From NCBI RefSeq assembly GCF_019801175.1, contig NZ_JAHVJR010000001.1:2790001-2854000 (forward strand): a DNA stretch of 64,000 nucleotides, written 5' to 3'. Both the position numbers and the translations under genes were made by a program. The notes beneath the pieces were generated by a model. It had not been told where the DNA came from, ran no database searches, and saw nothing but the letters and a program-made list of their open reading frames with translations. Position 1 is the first letter of the stretch. Each line of letters opens with the position of its first letter. Positions 17,838 through 26,179 of this stretch are shown here, piece after piece. The DNA is from Vannielia litorea. GTDB taxonomy: Bacteria > Pseudomonadota > Alphaproteobacteria > Rhodobacterales > Rhodobacteraceae.

Positions 17838-18787
17838 GCTTTCCGCTCGACCGACTGGCCCTTCAGCTGGATTGGAACCTTCTGCGGACCTTCATGGTCA
17901 TCGTGCAGGAGCGCTCCATCACGGCTGCTGCCGTCCGGCTGAACGTGTCTCAGCCCTCGGTTTCGGCCGCGCTACGGCGGCTGGAGGAGCGGCTGGAACT
18001 GCGGCTGGTCGAACGCGGGAGCGGGCAGAATTTTACCATCACGCGGGAGGGCGAGGCGGTTTATCGGGAGTCGCTGGAGATTTACGGCGGCGTCGTGCGC
18101 CTCAACGATCTGGCGGCAGAAGGCGGGCGGTCTCTTTCGGGCAACGTGGTTGTCTGCCGGTCGTCGCATCTTGAGATGGACGAGATCACCCCGGTGCTCG
18201 AGGAGTTTCGGCAGCAGCACCCGCGCGTGACGCTCTCGATCCGCTCTTCCTCGTGCCACGAGGTCTCGCAGGCGCTGCAGCAGCGAGTCGCGTCGGTGGG
18301 GTTTTGCACCCAGATCGACCCGGCGATCCAGCGGCTCAGGGCGCATCCGATCCAGCCGCAGGAGTTTGGTGTTTATTGCGGGCCGAAGCATCCGCTCTTC
18401 CGCCAGAGCGCGGTCGATATGGAGGCGCTGGCCACCTGTGATGTGGTCGGCTACGAGGAAGACCGCATGGCTGGTGCGCTCTCGGCGCTTGCGCTGTGGC
18501 GGGTCAGAAACGGGATTGGCGGTAAGTTCATCGCCGCCGCGACCGGCATCATCGACCTTTCGGAACTGATTGAAAGCGGCACGGCCATTGGCTGTATGGC
18601 CCGTACCCACGCGCTGCGCTACGGCGCGCGGCTCTGGCAGATCCCGATCCAGGCCACGCCGCCGGTGATTGATGTGTTCTCGGTGGTGGATGTGGAGCGG
18701 CACATGACGCCGGTGGAAACGGCGCTGCTCGACCATCTGGAAGAGGCCGGGCTGGCCGCACGGCCCATTCCGCGCTCGGAGACCTGA
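17834..18787 (+). CDS. LysR-type transcriptional regulator
   Basis: This 317-residue regulator has an N-terminal winged helix-turn-helix (RTFMVIVQERSITAAAVRLN, SQPSVSAALRRLEERL) and a C-terminal effector domain. It is co-translated with the ABC operon through an ATGA overlap. It is therefore likely a dedicated local regulator of the ABC and DUF917-HyuA-AroM operons through the T-N11-A site at 12011-12025. The start at 17834 is preferred over an upstream ATG inside the ATPase gene. Confidence 0.9.
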   Translation: MSFPLDRLALQLDWNLLRTFMVIVQERSITAAAVRLNVSQPSVSAALRRLEERLELRLVERGSGQNFTITREGEAVYRESLEIYGGVVRLNDLAAEGGRSLSGNVVVCRSSHLEMDEITPVLEEFRQQHPRVTLSIRSSSCHEVSQALQQRVASVGFCTQIDPAIQRLRAHPIQPQEFGVYCGPKHPLFRQSAVDMEALATCDVVGYEEDRMAGALSALALWRVRNGIGGKFIAAATGIIDLSELIESGTAIGCMARTHALRYGARLWQIPIQATPPVIDVFSVVDVERHMTPVETALLDHLEEAGLAARPIPRSET

Positions 18788-18907
18788 ACCTTCAAGCCAA
18801 GCGGCTCTTGGCCGTGCGTCGCCCCGGCACGCGCCAGCCCTATCTCGCCTCTTGGCGGCGGGGCGTGGCTTGGATAGACCGGGCCTCCGAGCAGCAGGAG
18901 AACGCCC

Positions 18908-21250
18908 TTGGATCAGACCGCCGACCGCATCGCCCGCACCATCGCGACCGAGATCACCGCCAGCGAGCGGCAGGTGGCCGCCGCCGTTGCGTTGCTGGAC
19001 GAAGGCGCCACCGTGCCCTTCATCGCGCGCTACCGGAAGGAGGCCACAGGCGGGCTAGATGACACCCAGTTGCGTACATTGGGGGACCGGCTGGTTTACC
19101 TGCGCGAGATGGAAAAGCGGCGGGCGGCGATCCTCGAGTCGATCAGCGGTCAGGGCAAACTGACCGACGCACTGGCCCGCGACATCGCCCAGGCCGAGAC
19201 CAAGGCCGCGCTCGAAGACATCTACCTTCCCTACAAGCCCAAGCGGCGCACCAAGGCGATGATCGCCCGTGAGAACGGGCTGGAGCCGCTGCTGCGGGGC
19301 ATCCTCGATGACCGGAGGGCTGACCCCAAGATGCTGGCGGAGGGGTTTGTGACCGAAGCTGTCGAGACCCCGGCAGCCGCACTGGAGGGTGCGCGCGACA
19401 TTCTGATCGAGGAACTGGCAGAGAACGCCACGCTGCTGGGCCGCTTGCGGGCGTTCATGCAGGCCGAAGCGCAGGTGACGGCGCGGGTGGTGCCGGGCAA
19501 GGAGGAAGCTGGCGTCAAGTTCTCCGACTATTTCGACCATGCCGAATCCTGGGCCACGATCCCCTCGCACCGGGCGCTCGCCATCCTGCGGGCCTCGAAG
19601 GAAGAGATCGTTACGATCAACATCGCGCCGGAGCCTGAGACCGGGCCGGACCGCGCCAAGGGGATCATCTGTTCCGAGATCGGCATTACCGGCGAGGGGC
19701 TGGGCGACCTCTGGCTGCGGGCGGCTGCGGATTGGGCGTGGCAGGTGAAGCTCTCACTCTCGATGTATATCGATCTGATGAGCGACCTGCGGCGGCGAGC
19801 GCATGAGGAGGCCATTGCCGTCTTTGCCCGCAACCTGCGTGACCTGCTGCTCGCCGCACCGGCGGGTGCGAAAGCCACGCTAGGGCTCGATCCGGGCATA
19901 CGCACCGGCGTGAAGGCCGCCGTGGTCGATGCCACCGGAAAGCTGGTGGAGACGGCCACGCTCTACCCGTTCCAGCCCAAGATGGATCTGCGCGGCGCAC
20001 AGGCGTGGATCGCGGCGGCGGTGAAGCGCCACGGGATCGAGTTGATCGCCATCGGCAACGGCACGGCGAGCCGCGAGACCGAGCGCATGGTGGCCGACAC
20101 GTTGAAGCTGGTCGAAGGCCGCAAGCCGATGAAAGTGGTGGTCTCGGAGGCGGGCGCGAGTGTGTACTCGGCCTCCGAACTGGCGGCGAAGGAGTTCCCC
20201 GAGCTCGACGTGAGCCTGCGCGGGGCGGTCAGCATTGCCCGGCGCTTGCAAGACCCGCTGGCGGAGCTGGTCAAGGTGCCGCCTGAGAGCATTGGCGTGG
20301 GCCAGTATCAGCATGACGTGGACGAGCGGCGCCTTGCGCAGGCGCTGGAGGGTGTGGTGGAAGATGCGGTGAACGCGGTGGGCGTGGACCTCAACATGGC
20401 CTCCGCCCCTCTGCTCGCCCATGTCGCGGGCCTCAGCCCCTCGGTGGCCGCAGCCGTTGTGGCCCATCGCGATACGCATGGCGCCTTTGCCACCCGCGCG
20501 GCCCTGCTGAAAGTGGCGGGGCTCGGGCCGCGGGCGTTTGAGCAATGCGCGGGTTTCCTGCGCATCCGCAATGGCGACGAGCCGCTCGATGCCTCCTCTG
20601 TCCACCCGGAGGCCTATGACGTGGCGCGCCGGATCGTGGGCGCCTGCGGGCGCGATATCCGCGATATCATGGGCCGCCCGGAAGCGCTGAAGGGCGTGCG
20701 CGCGGAGGACTTCGTGAATGACAGTTTCGGCCTGCCGACGGTGCGCGACATTCTCGACGAGCTGGCCAAGCCGGGCCGCGACCCGCGCCCCGAGTTCAAG
20801 ACGGCGGCCTTTGCCGACGGGGTGGAGGACATCAAGGACCTGAAACCCGGCATGTCGCTCGAAGGGACGGTGACGAACGTGGCGGCCTTTGGTGCTTTCG
20901 TAGATATTGGCGTGCATCAGGACGGCCTAGTGCATGTGAGCCAGTTGGCTGACCGGTTCGTGAAAGACCCGCATGAGGTGGTGAAGGCTGGTGACGTGGT
21001 GCGCGTGCGGGTGACCGAGGTGGATATCCCCCGCAAGCGGATTGGCCTGACCATGCGCAAGGAGGGCGGCGAACGGCCCGCCGAGCCGCAGAAGCAGGGT
21101 GCGGGCAGAGGGCCTGGCAAAGGCGGCGGCACGCATCGGCCCGGCAAGGGCGGACCCGGTGGCAAGGGCGGCGGCAAAGGCGGTGGCGGCAAGCCTGCCT
21201 CTCAGGGCGCGCTGGGTGAAGCCCTGCTCTCGGCGATGAAACGCAAGTAA
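18908..21250 (+). CDS. tex: Tex family RNA-binding protein / transcription accessory protein
   Basis: This 780-residue protein has the Tex order of domains. A helical N-terminal region contains VPFIARYRKEATGGLDD. A YqgF/RNase H-like domain follows near residues 320-450 (LGLDPGIRTGVKAAVVD, IGNGTASRETERM). Next come a helix-hairpin-helix region (VNAVGVDLNMASAPLL, LLKVAGLGPRAFEQ) and an S1 RNA-binding domain near 640-715 (GTVTNVAAFGAFVDIGVHQD). It ends in a long Gly/Lys-rich tail, probably nucleic-acid binding. A TTG start is used, with caggag ahead. Tex is a conserved housekeeping factor that acts on RNA and the transcription complex. It is unrelated in function to its neighbours. Confidence 0.95.
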   Translation: MDQTADRIARTIATEITASERQVAAAVALLDEGATVPFIARYRKEATGGLDDTQLRTLGDRLVYLREMEKRRAAILESISGQGKLTDALARDIAQAETKAALEDIYLPYKPKRRTKAMIARENGLEPLLRGILDDRRADPKMLAEGFVTEAVETPAAALEGARDILIEELAENATLLGRLRAFMQAEAQVTARVVPGKEEAGVKFSDYFDHAESWATIPSHRALAILRASKEEIVTINIAPEPETGPDRAKGIICSEIGITGEGLGDLWLRAAADWAWQVKLSLSMYIDLMSDLRRRAHEEAIAVFARNLRDLLLAAPAGAKATLGLDPGIRTGVKAAVVDATGKLVETATLYPFQPKMDLRGAQAWIAAAVKRHGIELIAIGNGTASRETERMVADTLKLVEGRKPMKVVVSEAGASVYSASELAAKEFPELDVSLRGAVSIARRLQDPLAELVKVPPESIGVGQYQHDVDERRLAQALEGVVEDAVNAVGVDLNMASAPLLAHVAGLSPSVAAAVVAHRDTHGAFATRAALLKVAGLGPRAFEQCAGFLRIRNGDEPLDASSVHPEAYDVARRIVGACGRDIRDIMGRPEALKGVRAEDFVNDSFGLPTVRDILDELAKPGRDPRPEFKTAAFADGVEDIKDLKPGMSLEGTVTNVAAFGAFVDIGVHQDGLVHVSQLADRFVKDPHEVVKAGDVVRVRVTEVDIPRKRIGLTMRKEGGERPAEPQKQGAGRGPGKGGGTHRPGKGGPGGKGGGKGGGGKPASQGALGEALLSAMKRK

Positions 21251-21280
21251 GGCTAAAGCCCGGATCAGGGGCGGCCGAGC

Positions 21281-21607
21281 TCAGACAGGCTCGGCGGGGG
21301 CCTTGGGGCGGTGGGTGTGGAACTTGTCCTTGGGCTCTGTCAGCTTGTCGACCTCGGATTCGAGCATCTGGAGGCCTTTGGGCTTTTTCTCGCGGTAGCG
21401 GATGACCTTCTTGAGCTCGGGGAAATATTCCCAATCCCAAGAGGAATAGGCGCCGCCCTGAACGGTGGTCACGGTGCGCATGTTGTATCCGAAGCGGTCT
21501 TGGGCAACCACGTCCACGATGACGCCGGCTTTCAGCGGGCATCCCTTGCCGTCGTGCAGGACCCAAGGGCCCCACTCTTCACCGTTTTCGGTCACCCATT
21601 TCGTCAT
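21281..21607 (-). CDS. Hypothetical protein, 108 residues
   Basis: I do not recognise this family. It is soluble, with an N-terminal half containing WVTENGEEWGPWVLHDGKGC, PLKAGVIVDVVAQDRFGYNM and WDWEY, then a charged tail with IRYREKKPKGLQMLESEVDK. The central pattern (a Cys-Pro-leu then Gly and a beta strand ending in VDV) looks like small SH3-like or phage-type beta domains, which is a weak impression. I prefer the start at 21607; ATGs at 21628 and 21685 are alternatives. It is on the same strand as the GTPase cluster, 118 bases downstream, and could be read through from it. Confidence 0.5.
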   Translation of the reverse strand: MTKWVTENGEEWGPWVLHDGKGCPLKAGVIVDVVAQDRFGYNMRTVTTVQGGAYSSWDWEYFPELKKVIRYREKKPKGLQMLESEVDKLTEPKDKFHTHRPKAPAEPV

Positions 21608-21725
21608 GGCGCTGCGCATACCCCTCATGGCGGACAAGATTTTGTCACGATAATGCCATGATATGCCGCCTCGGACGACGGTCAAGCTAGGGGCGGGGAA
21701 CAGATTGGTTCGCCCGGCGCAACAG

Positions 21726-22910
21726 TCAGGCGGCGCCTGAGATCGCTGCGCAGATCTGGGTGTGTTTCACTTGGGCGGTGCCCCGGGACAGCTCGGAGCA
21801 GGGAGCCATCATGAAGACCGAGGCGCTCTCGTTCACCCTGCGATAGTGCAGGCTCTGCGAGGAGGAATGGACAACGAAGGCCAGTTCGCGGGCCTCTTCG
21901 CCCTCGACGCCGAAAGTCGTCAGCCATTTGTCGGCGATGGCACGGAAACTCGTTCCGACGGTCTGACAGGCAGCTTCATCACCTTTGAGCACGATGCAGT
22001 CCTCCGGCGTGGAGGGGTTGAACAGGCCTATGAGCGTGCCGTCTCCAGAGGTGTCCACGAGGGGGCCGACAGCGGCGATGAGGCCGGTGTCGGTGCGGGC
22101 CTCCGGCTGAGGCTCCGGCTGCACTTCAATCGCGGCTTCGGGCTCCTCTGCCACGTCGGAAGCTTCCGCTTCGGGGGCAGCTTCGGCTGCTGTCGGGCGC
22201 TTCCGGCGCTCTCCGATCTCGACATAGATCTCGCCCGACATGCGGTCGAGCTGGCGCAGGATCTCGGCGGCACCGGTATTCTGCCAGTCTGCCTCCGATT
22301 TGGCGCTCTGCTCGATCCGGGCGCGGGAATTGGTGACCAGAACCCGGCTGTCGAAGTAGTCTGCAGTTTCACGCTCCATCCGGCCCATGACCTTTTCGGC
22401 ATCCGCCTTGCGGCGGAACTTGTCGGCGCGGGAGACGGCGAGGATGCAGCGCTTGGGGCGGGCATCGCCCAGCTCATCGACGATGGTCTTTTCGGTCAGG
22501 CGCCAGGCCTGCGAGGCAATGGTGACCCAGATCAGGATATCGGCCGAGCGGACCAGCGCCTTGTGGCCGTCGTCCAGCTCTTCGGCGGTGCTCAGGGGCA
22601 GTTCGACGAACTCGTAGGCGGCGAGATCCTGCATGGCATGCCTGACCTGAATGCTCTCGATCCGCGGCTGGCCCTCGGCATCAACCTCGGGCGGGCTGTC
22701 ATGCGCGTTGAGGTCTTCGTCCATGTACTGGATGCCGGTGTCTTCATCGAACTCGGCAAAGACGGTTGGCCGGAGATCGTTGCCGAGGTTGTCGGTGAGC
22801 AGGTTCTCCCGAAGCAGGGCATTCAGCATCGCCGACTTGCCGGCGCGGACTTCGCCACAGATGGCCACACGGATGACAGGGCGGTCGGAAGGCGCAACTT
22901 GATCAGACAT
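21726..22910 (-). CDS. P-loop GTPase-like protein with roadblock-like C-terminal domain
   Basis: This 394-residue protein is the last gene of the dynamin/roadblock cluster. The N-terminal half is a dynamin/Era-like G domain: P-loop GEVRAGKS at residues 19-26 and a G4-like SRAD at 160-163. The G3 position reads VELP instead of the usual DxxG, so hydrolysis may be lost. ILIWVTIASQAWRLTEK matches the other small GTPase of this cluster. An Ala/Glu/Pro-rich linker (about 237-275) leads to a C-terminal domain of about 115 residues. Its predicted order (beta-beta, long helix, three beta strands ending SLHYRRVNESASVFMMA, helix) resembles roadblock/LC7. That fold call is inference. No clear ribosome-binding site precedes the start. 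Confidence 0.75.
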   Translation of the reverse strand: MSDQVAPSDRPVIRVAICGEVRAGKSAMLNALLRENLLTDNLGNDLRPTVFAEFDEDTGIQYMDEDLNAHDSPPEVDAEGQPRIESIQVRHAMQDLAAYEFVELPLSTAEELDDGHKALVRSADILIWVTIASQAWRLTEKTIVDELGDARPKRCILAVSRADKFRRKADAEKVMGRMERETADYFDSRVLVTNSRARIEQSAKSEADWQNTGAAEILRQLDRMSGEIYVEIGERRKRPTAAEAAPEAEASDVAEEPEAAIEVQPEPQPEARTDTGLIAAVGPLVDTSGDGTLIGLFNPSTPEDCIVLKGDEAACQTVGTSFRAIADKWLTTFGVEGEEARELAFVVHSSSQSLHYRRVNESASVFMMAPCSELSRGTAQVKHTQICAAISGAA

Positions 22911-22940
22911 TTGGACTACTTGGTTGGGGCCGCAACAGGG

Positions 22941-25061
22941 TTAGGCGGCGCTGGAAAGTTTGGGACGTTGGAGGCTGGTGTCGAGCGCCGCGAGGTTGAT
23001 CAGGCGATGCTGGAGCACCTCGATCTTGCTCTGGAGCGAGTTCGACATGGCCGCCCGTGCGGCAGGATCCCGTGCCAGCTTCTCGAGCGCCATCTTGTCA
23101 CGCTTCAGCTGGTGGGTCTGCTCGTTGAGGGTGACCTCGATCATGCGCTGGAACACCCGCACGCGCGACATGCCAGCCGTTGCACGCTCGACCTGCGCCT
23201 CGTTGAAGGCGCCGAGGATCTTCTCGACCGGCGGGCGCAACTCTTCGGCGGCGATGGCGCGCAGGGCTTCCATCGTCTTGTCGACGTTGACGGTTTTCTT
23301 GGCCCAGAACTTCCAGCCACGGTCGGTGATGAGATCCACGTTCATGGACTTCTTGGCGAGCAGAAGCGTGGAGGAAAACTCGTCGTAGGGAAGGCTGTCG
23401 AGCGCGATGTTCTCGGCCTCGTCCTTGAAGTTCTCCTGAACCTTCTGACGGCAGGCGTGCAGGCAGTTGCTCAGGGCAACGTCGGTGCCCGCGCGGGACT
23501 TCTGGAAGCCTGCGGTCACATCTTGCTCGATGGCTGCCTGAAGCGGCGCGAGGTCGATTTCGAGCGCCTTGCCGGATCCGCCCGAGACCTTGTCGCGGAA
23601 CACGCGGTCGGCGAGCGCCTGCTGTTGCCCTTCGACGAAGGTATCGATCTGCCCGACAAGCTTGCTTTCGAGCTTGGACCAGGACTTGGAGATCACCAGC
23701 TCGATCTGACGATCGGCATTTTCGATGTACTCCTCGAGCGCGTCGTTCACCGAATTCAGCTTGTCGATATCGGCGGCCAGTTCCTGCGCGGCCTCTTCGG
23801 CCAGATCGGCCTGCACGCTTTCCACCTGGCTGTGGACGGTATCGCGCTCTTTCTTGGCGACGAATTGCGCGGCGCTCAGCTCGGCGCGGATATCGCCCAG
23901 CAGTTGGGCGAGCTGACCGCGGCCAACGCCGTTGTCGATGGTTTCAGAGAGGGCGCGCTTCACGTCATCAAGGCCGGAGGCCAACAGGAGACGGTCGGCC
24001 TGATCCATCGGGACCTTGCCATACTTGGTCTGCAGGTAGGCCATCAGCTCGGGGGTATCGAGCGCATCGCGGGCCTCGGCGGCCTCGTCATCCATGCGCA
24101 TGGCGACATTGGCCATGTGGGCACTGCCGGCGACGACGCGGAAATCCATGTTCGGGATCGCCTTGCGCAGACGACGCTCGACGTCCTGCATCACCTTGGG
24201 GACTTCGAGGTTGTAATCGTCCAGCTCGTCGATCCGGTTCACGAAGATCAGCACGTCCTTCTCATCCTGCTTGGCGAGGATGCGGATGAGCGCGATGTCG
24301 ACATCGGTAAGCGGCTGGTGGGCCGAGAGGGCCACGAGGAACACATCGGACTTGTCGAGACTGCGGCAGGTGAACTCGTCGCGCACAAGGAACGGGTCGT
24401 TCACACCGGGGGTGTCGGTCACGATGGTGGGCACCTGGAACTCGGGCAGGCGCATGTAGGCGTTGGCGACCTTGGTCAGGGCGGCGTAGCGACCGAGAGA
24501 GTCACGCTCAAGGCCTTCGTCGGAGCCGGGGCCGGCGCAGACATAGCGCTTGAGCAGGTCGGGCGTCAGGAAGTCGTACTCGTGCGAGGTGCCAAGAAGG
24601 GTGTGATAGTGCTGGCCCAGCCGCCGCTGAGCCCGCTGTTTCATCTGCTCGCTCTGCACCTTGAGCAGGTCGGTATCAAAGCCGGGCAGAAGCTGCTCGG
24701 TCAGTTTGCGAATGCGCGAGCCGCCGTCGATGATCTCCTGCCAGTCCTTCTCGTCGAAAAAGTCGAACTTGGCACCGGACACCGGATCGCCGGGGATGTT
24801 GACGCGGATGTTCGTAACCACCGAGGTCCAGGGGTTCACGTCGGACGGCAGGAAATCATCCTGCTGAAGCAGGGCGTTCATGAAGGTGGACTTGCCGGCC
24901 TTCACCTGACCGATCACGGCGACGCGGGCGGCCCAACCATTTAGCTTTTCGCGCAGGTCACGGACGTTCTGACGGCCTTTGCGGTCGACGCATTTTTCGA
25001 AGCTGTCCAGCGACGAATGAAGGAACTCGAGCTCCGCCTTGAGTTTGGGTGCGATTTGCAT
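22941..25061 (-). CDS. Dynamin-like GTPase (second of two)
   Basis: This 706-residue protein is a large bacterial dynamin-like GTPase. Visible motifs are P-loop GQVKAGKS (51-58), the G2 region LPSDVNPWTSVVT (71-83), G3 DTPGVND (216-222) and G4 NRID (275-278). The rest is predicted largely helical with coiled-coil stretches, as expected for the stalk and bundle that oligomerise on membranes. A Trp/basic patch, DRGWKFWAKK, lies about 150 residues from the C-terminus. It is paralogous to the 26176-28146 product through shared blocks such as LLGTSHEYD, ALSAHQPL and VLIFVNRIDEL. It starts 2 bases after the stop of the preceding small GTPase, so the pair is translationally coupled. Confidence 0.9.
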   Translation of the reverse strand: MQIAPKLKAELEFLHSSLDSFEKCVDRKGRQNVRDLREKLNGWAARVAVIGQVKAGKSTFMNALLQQDDFLPSDVNPWTSVVTNIRVNIPGDPVSGAKFDFFDEKDWQEIIDGGSRIRKLTEQLLPGFDTDLLKVQSEQMKQRAQRRLGQHYHTLLGTSHEYDFLTPDLLKRYVCAGPGSDEGLERDSLGRYAALTKVANAYMRLPEFQVPTIVTDTPGVNDPFLVRDEFTCRSLDKSDVFLVALSAHQPLTDVDIALIRILAKQDEKDVLIFVNRIDELDDYNLEVPKVMQDVERRLRKAIPNMDFRVVAGSAHMANVAMRMDDEAAEARDALDTPELMAYLQTKYGKVPMDQADRLLLASGLDDVKRALSETIDNGVGRGQLAQLLGDIRAELSAAQFVAKKERDTVHSQVESVQADLAEEAAQELAADIDKLNSVNDALEEYIENADRQIELVISKSWSKLESKLVGQIDTFVEGQQQALADRVFRDKVSGGSGKALEIDLAPLQAAIEQDVTAGFQKSRAGTDVALSNCLHACRQKVQENFKDEAENIALDSLPYDEFSSTLLLAKKSMNVDLITDRGWKFWAKKTVNVDKTMEALRAIAAEELRPPVEKILGAFNEAQVERATAGMSRVRVFQRMIEVTLNEQTHQLKRDKMALEKLARDPAARAAMSNSLQSKIEVLQHRLINLAALDTSLQRPKLSSAA

Positions 25062-25063
25062 TG

Positions 25064-26179
25064 TTACCTACCGTTCATTCGTGACTTGGTTTCGCGTTCG
25101 AAGGCTGTTGAGTGCGACGAGGGATCGTCGCCGGAGAACGTGCTTCCGTTCTCTTCGAGCATCGAGATGTAACGCTCGACGCAGGACAGGATCGCTGCCG
25201 GATCAGAGGCATCTTCGTCCTCGATCATCTCGTTCCAGGCAGCGCGGAAGGCCGAAACCTCCGTTGCGGTCCGGGGCGTGGGTGTATCGACGTTCAGCTG
25301 CAGGATCTCGCCGCCCATCTCGAAGGCGGGCGCAGCCAGGTCGATTGCCGTTTCGCTGCGCTCGAAGCGCTTGGGCATGACCTTGGGGGCCTCAGGCAGT
25401 TGCGGCGCGGCGGGGGCGGGTTCGCTCTCCCAGCGGCGTGTCAGCTCTTCGAGAACCGGGTTCTTGCTGCCTGCAAGGTCGGACAGCTCCGAGACGATGC
25501 CGCCCAGCGTGCCTGAGACGCGCTCCACCTGATCGGGGCGGATGAGGGAGGCCATCTCGAAATGGCTGAAGTATTTCTTGGCTTCGCGCCGCACGCGGCG
25601 CATGACCCGCTCGGCGGTGCGCTCGTCGGGCATGCGGTCGGCGTGCGTGACGAGCATAAGCGCCGGGCCGACGAGATGCTCGGGCAGCTCGTCCCAGACA
25701 GACTTTTCGCTCTGCCGCCAAGCCTGGGTGGCGTTGGTGCACCACACGGCCATATCGGCGAACTCCATCATCCGCTCCCAGCTCTCGGCGGCAATGCCGG
25801 GATCGGAGCTTCCGGGGGTGTCGATGATCTCGAAGGTCTTGAGGATCTCGGCCGGGTGGGAGACGACGCAGTAGTGCGTGTCTTCGACCGAGATGTCCTT
25901 GAGCGTGTCGAGATCACGCACATTGCCCTCGAGGTCGACGGCAGCGATGCGGTTATGCCCGGACACCAGCCAGACCGGCGGGAGCGCGGTGGCGGTCACA
26001 TTGGAGGGGAGCACATCGGCGCCCAGAAGCCCAGTAATAAGGCGTGTTTTGCCCGCGCTGAACTCGCCCGCGATGATGACGCGCGGCTTGCGCGGCGCGG
26101 CGACTGGGGCGGGCGCGGGGGCGTCCACAACGGGGGACGCGGGGCGCGCTTTGGCGGCTCTTCGCTTTCGGTAGCTCAT
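25064..26179 (-). CDS. Small P-loop GTPase paired with the dynamins
   Basis: This 371-residue protein begins with a basic and Ala/Pro-rich leader (residues 1-32). The G domain follows: P-loop GEFSAGKT (38-45), G3 IIDTPGSSD (118-126) and G4 THAD (178-181). AVWCTNATQAWRQSEK closely parallels the equivalent segment in the cluster's last gene, marking the two as paralogs. The C-terminal 150 residues are acidic and likely partly disordered, then helical. Unlike its paralog it keeps the DxxG motif and so is probably an active GTPase. It overlaps the upstream dynamin stop (ATGA) and lies 2 bases ahead of the next dynamin gene. Its exact family is not clear to me beyond dynamin/Era-like TRAFAC GTPase. 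Confidence 0.82.
   Translation of the reverse strand: MSYRKRRAAKARPASPVVDAPAPAPVAAPRKPRVIIAGEFSAGKTRLITGLLGADVLPSNVTATALPPVWLVSGHNRIAAVDLEGNVRDLDTLKDISVEDTHYCVVSHPAEILKTFEIIDTPGSSDPGIAAESWERMMEFADMAVWCTNATQAWRQSEKSVWDELPEHLVGPALMLVTHADRMPDERTAERVMRRVRREAKKYFSHFEMASLIRPDQVERVSGTLGGIVSELSDLAGSKNPVLEELTRRWESEPAPAAPQLPEAPKVMPKRFERSETAIDLAAPAFEMGGEILQLNVDTPTPRTATEVSAFRAAWNEMIEDEDASDPAAILSCVERYISMLEENGSTFSGDDPSSHSTAFERETKSRMNGR

Noticed and set aside
18796..18812. Hairpin gccaag/cttggc after the LysR gene as a terminator
   Set aside because: The stem is only 6 bp and there is no T-run. It is too weak to call.
21762..24944. An open frame of 1,060 codons on the plus strand, antisense to the GTPase genes
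   Set aside because: It runs opposite two genes with clear GTPase motifs and has the repetitive composition of a GC-rich shadow frame. No domain is recognisable.
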